From the NCBI RefSeq assembly GCF_018320785.1, contig NC_054884.1, forward strand, positions 16,741,667 through 16,805,666: a stretch of DNA of 64,000 nucleotides, written 5' to 3'. The DNA comes from Cheilinus undulatus (taxonomy: Eukaryota; Chordata; Actinopteri; Labriformes; Labridae). How positions within the stretch are numbered: the stretch's first letter is position 1; each line of letters opens with the position of its first letter. Of this stretch, positions 55,801-64,000 are shown one piece after another. A model generated the notes under the pieces. That model worked only from the letters and a program-made list of their open reading frames with translations, searched no databases and had not been told where the DNA came from. The position numbers and the translations under genes are program-made.

Positions 55801-57177
55801 GTATGGTATGGCTCTGAAACTAGTGCAATCACTCAGCCAGACACTTTCAGACCCATCTGTAGAGACACACTCAAGATGAGACACAGTCACCAATTTTAAC
55901 TTTAAAACACCTCTCAGCACAAAAGAGCATAAAATAAAGTGAGGATGTTTTCTCCTCACCATTCTGCTAACAACATTGGCACTGTGGCTGACTTGTGTCT
56001 CTGTAGGGGCCTCTGTAGCCAATCAGATGCGATAAAATAGAAGCGGGGGGGAGAGAGGATGACGTTGCTCAGGGCTTCATGTACCATTCAGTCTCCACAC
56101 AGAGAGAGAGGGAGAGAGAGAGGAGAAAATGGAGCTATGTAAATTGGAGTAACCAGTAACAATGAATTTCAGATAAATAAGGACAGTACCAGGTTGTGTA
56201 ACATAGCTTTTATACAAAACATTATGTAAAATTTAGTAATTCTTTCAGTTTTATGATTTATTTATTGTCCCCATGCTCCATTTAAAGTTTGATTTATCTT
56301 GGAAATATTTTGACAAAACAGTGTTATTTATTTTATTAGCTTTCCCAGATGTATTTATATATTCATGCAATGGATATAACCCGATCTGGCGTGTCAGGTT
56401 AGCTGTTTCCTGCCAACAGGGATTTATGTTTTAAACTTTTTTTAGGATCCTTCAATTCTCAATCCACAGACATAATCACTCTGCCAGAACACACAATTCA
56501 GTCAGGCATTTCAACAGCATCCCAGTGTGATGTCTATGACATCATGTGATGTTTGATATTGTCAGCCTGAGTGTCTCCAGCCTGTGTCTGTGAGTGCAGC
56601 TCCTTGATTAGAGTAAAGTCACACACCTGGGCTCAGTGCGTGGAGGTTATTTAAGCTCTTGCAGTCGCACATTCACTCTCTCTCTCTGACCTGGCCTTCA
56701 CAGGTATAACACACTTTGGTTTAGTTATATTAGCTTAGGTTGAGCTTTAGTTACTTTGCATTTTACAACATTTACACACATTATCTTTACTAATGCACAT
56801 CCCACACTACTGCCTTTACTGACTTACATTCTTCATGCTGTATTTAATTTGTTCTAACTTGAAGTAACTTTAAATAATTTGGTTTACTAATTTGGTTTAG
56901 TAATTTGGCTTTTCGGACGCTTTAGTTCACTTAAATTCAGTTTAACGGTAAACTGTCTGATTTGATTATTTAATTCGGTCTAATTTGGTTAAGTTAGAGG
57001 AATTAGTTGATTTAAATGTTTAATTTGGTTTAATTTGGTTTGATTTTAACAGTAGATCTGTTTAAAACTTTACCATGGTATTGTCTCCCTTCTTTGTTGT
57101 GACCACCTGAGCCAGGTTGTGACACCAAATAAATTTGGTCAGCCATATACTAGGCTTTAACCTAGTCTTTTTTTTTT
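55801..57177. other. Gap upstream of the tubby gene, LTR-like and simple sequence
   Basis: No coding exon. It has a GA-rich microsatellite near 56,100-56,128, a possible solo LTR at about 56,525-57,124, and low-complexity (ttaatttggtttaa)n-like sequence at about 56,875-57,050. Confidence 0.45.
56525..57124 (+). mobile_element. Possible solo LTR
   Basis: It begins TGTGATGTC and ends GGTTGTGACA (TG..CA). Inside, ggttatttaagctcttgcag at about 56,645 resembles a TATA-driven start, followed by a polypyrimidine stretch. Exact target duplication was not found, and no gag/pol or primer site is present. Family unknown. Confidence 0.25.
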
Positions 57178-58553
57178 TTACAATTTAAAGTTGGTAAGAT
57201 CATCAACTTGTTGTCCCTGAATTAGCAAGTTCTTAAACGTCAGTGTGGTGCAACCCTAATCATGGGTATTTTGTTTTGAAATGAAGTGATAAAAACAGAT
57301 TATGGGATGATTTATCATCCATTTAACTCCAGCTGCCACTCATGGCCAAGTGAAATGGATTATAGAAGCCTCTCAAGTAAAGATAAGCATTTCTTTTCAG
57401 TCATAGATGGGCGAGTACACTTTCCATGTCAAGTGGTATAACCACTGTAAAATAGCAAAATTTTATTTAAAGAATGCATGTATCCACTTCCCAAGCAAAG
57501 AAAATAACATGTAATAGTATTTACCTGTTTGATTTGAAATTAGTAGTAAATGTCAGGTGGCGCAGCTGCAATGAATTAAACGTTATGTTATTGACACATT
57601 TACAGATAACAGTTACACATCAGCAGACAATGTGAGACACAGGCACAAACCTTTTTTAACAAAAGTTTGTCTATAAGGGATACTCAGAATAATCAGTTTA
57701 ACATTGGTATCAGCCCTGTTGACAAACACTGGCCTTTGGCAAATAATGTGGCATGAACAGTTGCAGTTACCACTGTGAATCTGTTGTGTCTAATCACTTG
57801 AATGCTGGCATCTTTTCACCTAACTACTGATACATAGATGGACTTTTTCATTTAAGTCCCTTTAAGACAAAAATAAGTCATGGGAAAAACATTGGAATTG
57901 GTTCATTCGGAAGTTTAAGCAATGGTCGGCCCAAATTTTCACAATCGGTGCATCTCTAATATACTCAAACATAACATTTATAACCACAATTGCTCAGACG
58001 TAAGAAAACATTTACATTTATTCTTTAATGACTTTGATCCATTTTGCCATTATTTTTAATGGAGTCTGGTGTAGAGAGTGGGGGATAGCATGCAATAAAT
58101 GGCCAGGATCAAACTCGAGCCTGTGATGGCTGCTCTACTTTTAACATGAAAAATACATAAACTGTCTTGCTCAAGGCTCGTGGTTCATGTACTGATAAAG
58201 CAGAACTGAGTTTATTGGGTTATAGTGTGGCAGACTTTCACAAACACATGGTGGGAGGGTCACATGGTTCTCAAAATTATTTGCAAAGAAAAAAAATACA
58301 GAATTTAAGAAACCTGAGTATTAGCACATGAAAGAATAATCTAGCATGTTTGAAAAAAAAAAAAAAAAGATCTACCTGAATTTTAGGTTGCAATATAACA
58401 TGTGGGCTTATGCACGTGACTGTGTATATGTATGTACATTTCAGAATTATGGAAGATATTTTTTCCACTTTATATTTTTTGTGTTAAATCAGCTTTTTTT
58501 TAAAAATGCATATAATTACAGTCCTTCCAATAAGCACTTGCAAACACACCACT

Positions 58554-61500
58554 TTAAGCCTCAGTAAAGCCCCCACTCTGCTCTTCCAGGTCAGTGCAGG
58601 GCTTCATTGCTGAGGCCGGGCCGGTCTGCTGGAAGGTGCTCAGGGTGCAGTACTCATTGCAGTACCAGGGAGGGTCCTTCTCCAGGGACGCGTGGCTGCT
58701 GAGCCAGCACCCTGAGTCTCCCTCGGTTGGACTCCCTGGCGGTGAGCTGAAGGTCAGACTCTTGAGCGAGCTCCCTGGATATGACAGAGCAGGAAGCATG
58801 GTGCTCACGGCGTATGGGAGACCCAGGAGAGACGTGTCACAGCCTGGGTCGGTGATGTTGCTGTAGGTGCTGCCCTCCATGAAATAGTGCTGACACTCTC
58901 GACTTTCCTCCTCCTCTGCCTCCTGGACATCTGCACACTTTGTCAGTGTGTCTATCTTAAGTGTTTCCTCAGCCTTCAGTGCGTCTGCTGTGTTTCCTTG
59001 TGTTACCACCCAGCTCTATAATCACAGTCATGTTCAGGGACAAAATCAAGAAGTAACAGTTACTTTTTTACACTACCGGCTTCAGCTTACCTTGAAATCT
59101 CCTTGGCAGTCATGATACAGGGTGTGGAAATAAGGAGCTGGAGTTGGAATGTAGGATCTTTGCCTCCACCTGTCAACAGGAGGAAAATAAAAATGATACA
59201 CTTTGATTTTTGGAAATGGCATTTGCATTAATGTGACGATGTATTTACTGAGAGGTAAAGATGGACCTTACTTTTTAATTGGAGCGTAGCACAGAAGTAA
59301 GGTGAGTAGCACCACCACAGCCAAAGGGATGAAAACCTTCACCCAAAATTTAGACATAATTGTGTCTGATCCAGGATCTGTACCCATAAACAGGTGATTA
59401 GATTAGAAAACAACAACATACACGTATGCAGGGGTTTATTCATGGGGGACACTCACCACTCACAGCTGGATCGGTCCTCCACTGAATCTCAGAGGACCAG
59501 CTGCTCCACTGACCCTCAAAATAAGCCTGGTCAGGACTGGAGCGCACCCTGGCACAGTACTCAGTGTCTGGTGAGAAGTGATGATCTTTTATAGAGTAAT
59601 TTGTTCTGCTTGAGATGGTGATTGTATTTGGTGGAATCTGATAGGAAATGAAGATCAAGTGAAGTTGTCAGAGTTTGTAAAGGAGGGAAAATCTTGTACG
59701 GATGCCTGTTTGTGCTCAGGCAGAGAGAATATGATATTTTTGCTCAAGAATAACCAACTTTCAGATAGTGTTACTGTTTCAGAGCACACAATTCACACTT
59801 TTTATAGACCACTTTATCATTTAAGATGTCTTTCCGACCCCACAAGCCTCCACCTCTATGTTTTGAATTTTGGTTATTTAATTAGATAAATTGTCTTGAA
59901 TATTTTGCTGTGAATTTAAATAGTAATTACAGAAATTCCTTCATAAGAATACAATTTTGAGTTTCTATTTTTGTAGATTTCTCATGTTTCTAAATCATAT
60001 TTTAGGTGCAGTAATTTTGCAGTATACTAGTAGCAGGTTGACTGTCTACAAAACACCAAATTTTAACCAATAAAGGAGTTAAACAGAGGTTGGGCCCACC
60101 ATCTACACAGTCCCAGGACAAAAAAAAAAAAAATGTTTTACCTTAAAAAATTGCTATTTTAATGTAAGTTATATATTTTTGAAAGATTTCAGCCTCAAGA
60201 AAACCCTTTAAACTACTCTATAGGGCTATCATAACAGTACATTCATGCAATTTATGCTTTAACTTAACGAGGCTGAAACTATCAGTTCACAATCCAAAAA
60301 AAAAAATATCCACAGTCAGTAAAGAAGCACAAGAAGTCGTATAAACACCTCATATCACAACCCAAAAAAGTTGGGTCGTTGTGTAAAACGTAAATAAAAA
60401 CAGAATGCAGTGAGTTGAAACCCATGAACTATTAAAAATAGAACACAACATATCAGATGTTGATTCTGAGGCATTTTACCATTTAATGAAAAATATTACC
60501 TCATTTGATTGCAGCAACATAACTCAAAAAAATAGGGATAGGATAATATTTACCATTGTGTGGCATTCCCTCCTCTCTTAACAAAAGTCTGTAAATGTCT
60601 AGGAAGTGAGGAGACCACTTGCTGGAGTTCTGGGAGAGGAATGTTGTCCCATTCTTGTCTGATGTAGGAGTCTAGGTTCTTCTTTGCTAGATTTTTCATT
60701 TTATGATACGCCAAATGTTTTCTTTTGGTAAAAGGTCTGGACTAAGGCAGGCCACTTCAGCGCCAAGACTCTTCTACTGTGAAGCTATACTGTTGTGATG
60801 GATGAAGTATGTTGTTTAACACTTTCTTGCTGAAATATGCAAGGCCTTCCCTGAAAGAGACATCTGGTTATATTTTACACAACGTCCCAGCTTTTTTGGA
60901 ATTGGGGTTGTAGTAATAAATTAATCTTTTCAAGGACGAAGCGGCCCAATTCTGCTAATTCCAAATAGGCCTTTCATGGTTTCCTTAAACCATGTTATTC
61001 TCTCATCCCCAAACTCTTGTTTTTCTGATCATCAATATCTTACATCCAGTTTGTGTCCTCTCTTGTAGTAATGGAGCTGAAACATCAGGTCATCAGTCAG
61101 AGTGGTGTACCAGCTGTATTTCTCATAGGTGCTCTCCCAGGTGAAGTGATGTTCACCAGACTCATGGCTGAGGTTAAGGCAGCACGGTGCGTTTGGTTTG
61201 ACTGGTTAAAGGACACATTAAAGACCAAAACACAAGATATGTACTGGTTTTAAAGCAGGCAAAACTGTGTTATCTCTTTAAATCAATATGTTTGATGAAC
61301 AGATCAGTGTGTTTCTTACTGTTTTTGTAAGGCTTGAACTTGTCTGTCAGCAGCTCACAGCTTTCAGCTCCGTCAAGTTTGTGACAAAGAGAGAACTGAT
61401 AGGTATGTGTTTCAATGAAGCCGTTGGGTTGATAGTCATAGTCAGGATCTGGAGTGGATATTTGAAGAGTACAGAAGTAACGCCCACCGGTCTCTGTCAG

Positions 61501-62796
61501 CATGCATATGAATTCATTTCTGCACAAAGAGAGAAGAAGAAATGATACATAAACCGTGATTCTGTCCTCACATTGAGAGCTTGTTTTTGTTAACATGGAC
61601 CAATAAAAACAGGGCCCCACTTTTGAGCTCTTTCCATGACAATGAGCCAGAAGGCGCTGTTGCTGTCTGAGGTGTTCTGTGGGATGTTCAGGGAGCAGTT
61701 GATGGTGAACAAATAGTCAGTCACACACTGGAGTTTTTCATTCCCTGCTTCAAAACAAAAGAAGAAACAAAAAGGAAATGTGTCACTGATCCTGGAGAAA
61801 CCTCTATTATTATTACCTCATATTATTTGTAAGTAGTTAGTTTGAAAGATTTGGATAATATTCAACACTTAAATCACTGAGGATCTCTAAATACCTAAAC
61901 TGCCAATGGGTAAATTTAGTCATTGTTGGAGTGCACTGATTTTCACAAAGTGCTCTGATTAGTTCATTGGTAAATTGTTAAAAAAGGAATTCAGTGAAAA
62001 TGAAAAATTAGTCATTTATTTGCCTTCTTGTGACAAAGTTACACTCAACGATCACTTTATTAGGTACACCTGTGCTGCTGCTTATAAACCAAATTATTAA
62101 AACTAACCAATCAAACGGCAGCGACCAATGTATTCATGCATGTAGACATGGTGAAGACGATGTGCTGAAGGTAAACTGAGCATCAGAAAAAGGATGCTTA
62201 TGGATGGATATTTGAGTTATTTCCTTTCCATTAGCTCGAAACCAGTTCTAATGATTTTCCTCTGACCTCTGCCATCATCAAGCCATTTGACCCAGAAATT
62301 GTAGCTCCCAGGATATTTTCTCTTTTTCAGGCCATTCTCGGTAAACCCTCGTGGTGGTTGTGCATGAAATTCTAGTAGAAAAGCATTATGTGAAAAACTC
62401 AGGCCATCCTGTCTGTCTTACTTCAACTTCCTTCCTCATTCTGTTTAAATTTCAGCACATGGCTTGATCATGTCTGCATGCTTAAATGCATTAGCTGCTG
62501 CCATGTGATTGATTTGATATTTGTGTTAATGAGCACTTGAACAGGTGTGCCTAATAAAGTGAGCTGAGAGTATGAAAAAAATAATCAAATTATCCTCTTG
62601 GCTGAAAGATGGGACTCAAACTGAGTAATTAGAAAATACTCACACAGACATTACCTGAGACAGGATTTCCACGCACAAACTCCGTGTTGGCGAAAAGCTG
62701 CAGAGACACTACGATCAACAGCATCAGCTTCAGCCTTGGAGGAAACCACCAGTCTATCAACACACCCAGTTCAGACATCTTCTCATCTCTCAACAT
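58554..62796 (-). CDS. il21r: Interleukin-21 receptor-like class I cytokine receptor, copy B
   Basis: Exons 62796-62655, 61744-61621, 61519-61320, 61201-61044, 59637-59457, 59377-59272, 59169-59091 and 59015-58554 join in phase to 483 residues with no stop or frameshift. The layout is the same as copy A: leader, two fibronectin-type domains, class I signature (here WSSWS), one membrane segment identical to copy A, and the IL-21R-like tail YFHTLYHDCQGDFK. It differs from A at about eight residues plus one extra valine in the leader (LIVVSLQ). Changes include Asn to Ser in the signature, Phe to Cys in the tail (DPGCDTS) and Lys to Ile after RNEF. The ATG at 62778 is an alternative start. Both copies look able to make a receptor; separate roles are unknown. 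Confidence 0.85.
60354..60912. mobile_element. Common fish interspersed repeat, copy in receptor B intron
   Basis: It has the same family and same intron as 34,424-35,211, with ends tcacaacccaaaaaagttgg and cccagcttttttggaattgg ggttgtag. Internal sequence is different (includes ctaggaagtgaggagaccac), so the two are separate deletion derivatives or separately eroded. Confidence 0.6.
62050..62561. mobile_element. Non-autonomous element with gatcactttattaggtacacc ends (copy B)
   Basis: Counterpart of 38,242-38,760 at the same place in the first intron of receptor copy B. The termini are slightly more decayed on the right (aataaagtgagc). Confidence 0.75.
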
Positions 62797-63065
62797 GTCT
62801 CACTCAAGTCATGCTGCTTTGAGAGTGTGTTTAATGAAGACTGAGAGAGGGAGGTATCAGTGATCACTATCACTCTCTCTCTGTGGTGGGGAGGATCTGC
62901 TGAAGGAGGGAAAGTGTGTGAAAAAAGGGGGCTTCAGATGAACCAAATATCACACCACAAATGATATCATGCAGCAAATGAGGTTTGTGTTTTCATCAAG
63001 TTTGGTTTAACAACAGAACCATTCATGATGTTATCACTCATGAAATGCATTAAACTGGAAAACAT

Positions 63066-63779
63066 TCATGTTAAATCATCACTTCTTCAAATTTGAGTGG
63101 AGTGGACATTTTAGTTCATTAAACGGTTCATAAAGGCACATCATTAAGTATTAGTCATGTCCTGAAGTGGCTCAGCAATTATACATACAATAGACAGTAG
63201 TATGTCAACATATGTAAATAGTGCAGTCTGAGAAAGAAACACTGTGGGGTACCACAAGGTTCTATTTTAGGACCACTATTGTTTCACATCTACATCAATG
63301 CCATTGCATCAGTGTCAAACACAATGTGTCAAGTATTATTATGGAGATTATAAGAATTTATGTACATTTGTCAGTACTCATGAATGAAGAAAACAACAGC
63401 CTTCATGCATGTTAAACCTGGTTTTGAACAAGTGTTGCCTTTCATATGCCATTGATACATACTGGGTGACAGATCCACGTCAGGAACAGGAAGAAATCTG
63501 GAGGACCTTTCTTTATCACTGGTGGACTCAGAGGTGGGCGACTGCAAAATGCAGCAAAAGTGTCATCTTGGATGTCTAGTGGTAGATAAACACAATGAGG
63601 TGCCCTGTTAGTGTACACATTTGACAAAGTCTTTTCATTGATACTGAGTAAAGGACAGATTTTGACAACTTGTAATCACTGAGGACTTGTGAATGGACAC
63701 ATTTAACAAACTGTTCCACAGTTAATTTTCAGTGTCATTCCCCCATAGTGTTTCTTTGTAAAATGAATGGTTAAAAGTT
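63066..63779 (+). mobile_element. Insertion specific to copy B flank, with LINE reverse-transcriptase fragment
   Basis: Sequence absent from copy A (compare 39,258-39,297). At 63,243-63,302 one frame reads CGVPQGSILGPLLFHIYINA, the conserved reverse-transcriptase motif of non-LTR retrotransposons. The rest is too short or decayed to read. Clade not determined. Confidence 0.6.
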
Positions 63780-63876
63780 TGGAATGATGATTGTAAGCCC
63801 AGCCTTCTTGTCCAACATTAGTTCCTGACCTCAAACACTCAACAGAATACTACAGAAACACTCAAAACTCTTGTGG

Positions 63877-64000
63877 AGGGGAGCAGTGGTTTGAGACGTG
63901 CCCCATGTACACGGTCAGCCTGGGTTAGGATCCGGCCTGTGGAACTTTTACCGCATGTTTCTCCCCAGCACTCTCGTCCCTGTTTCCGGTTCTGTCCACT
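63877..64000 (+). mobile_element. tRNA-derived SINE, cut by window end
   Basis: It contains a Pol III A-box-like tggtttgagacg and B-box-like ggttaggatcc at about 35-base spacing, followed by a body rich in ctccc. The head gagcagtggtttgag...cagcctgggtt is typical of fish tRNA SINEs. The 3' end lies beyond the window. Confidence 0.65.

Larger units (their letters stand above)
57178..63876. repeat. Segmental duplication, copy B
   Basis: Matches 31,250-39,397 in the same orientation, with the tubby-family gene lying between the two copies. It carries receptor copy B and its upstream region. The match is interrupted at 59,825-60,870 (diverged intron repeat) and by about 0.7 kb of extra sequence at 63,066-63,779. 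Confidence 0.85.

Noticed and set aside
57672-57957. A third hAT element ending in atcggtgcatctcta
   Set aside because: The right end fits but no convincing left end or target duplication was found; probably a fragment.

Overview
The window is animal nuclear DNA, almost certainly from a ray-finned (teleost, probably percomorph) fish. Genes are split into short exons with GT/AG introns. The spaces are filled with fish-type mobile DNA: Tc1-like elements, hAT and PIF/Harbinger non-autonomous elements, L2-like tails and a tRNA-derived SINE. The encoded proteins are vertebrate. No prokaryotic operons, CRISPR arrays or rRNA/tRNA genes were seen.

Left part, + strand. From position 1 to about 18.2 kb lies a BTB-domain cullin-3 adaptor gene of the KCTD2/5/17 group, best matched to kctd5. 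Its first exon lies outside the window. It carries an unexpected second version of the exon after the LVSIG junction and an unexpected acidic alternative last exon. A long 3'UTR with four Pumilio-type motifs follows. From about 19.65 to 30.57 kb is a complete ube2i (UBC9, SUMO-conjugating E2) gene. It has a non-coding first exon and a 158-residue product, and a 2.6 kb Tc1 relic sits in one intron.

Right part, - strand. Two nearly identical copies of an interleukin-21-receptor-like class I cytokine receptor (copy A about 32.8-39.0 kb, copy B about 58.6-62.8 kb) flank a tubby/TULP-family gene (41.3-52.7 kb). Both receptor copies have eight coding exons, all splice phases agree, and both are intact (482 and 483 residues). 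The duplicated block extends into both flanks but is a mosaic: exons and nearby intron sequence are almost identical, while some intron stretches are unrelated or missing in one copy. The tubby-family gene reconstructs to 12 coding exons and 563 residues. It has a non-coding upstream exon and an RFX X-box-like motif at the expected promoter, fitting a cilium-related gene.

Functionally the four gene types form no single pathway. kctd5 and ube2i are housekeeping genes of ubiquitin and SUMO conjugation, and the receptor pair belongs to lymphocyte cytokine signalling. The most interesting points are the alternative kctd5 exons, the recent receptor duplication with signs of patchy homogenisation, the X-box, and perfect nuclear-receptor DR1 motifs inside a minisatellite in a tubby-gene intron. 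Exon joins were worked out by hand from splice signals and reading phase; no transcripts or database searches were available.
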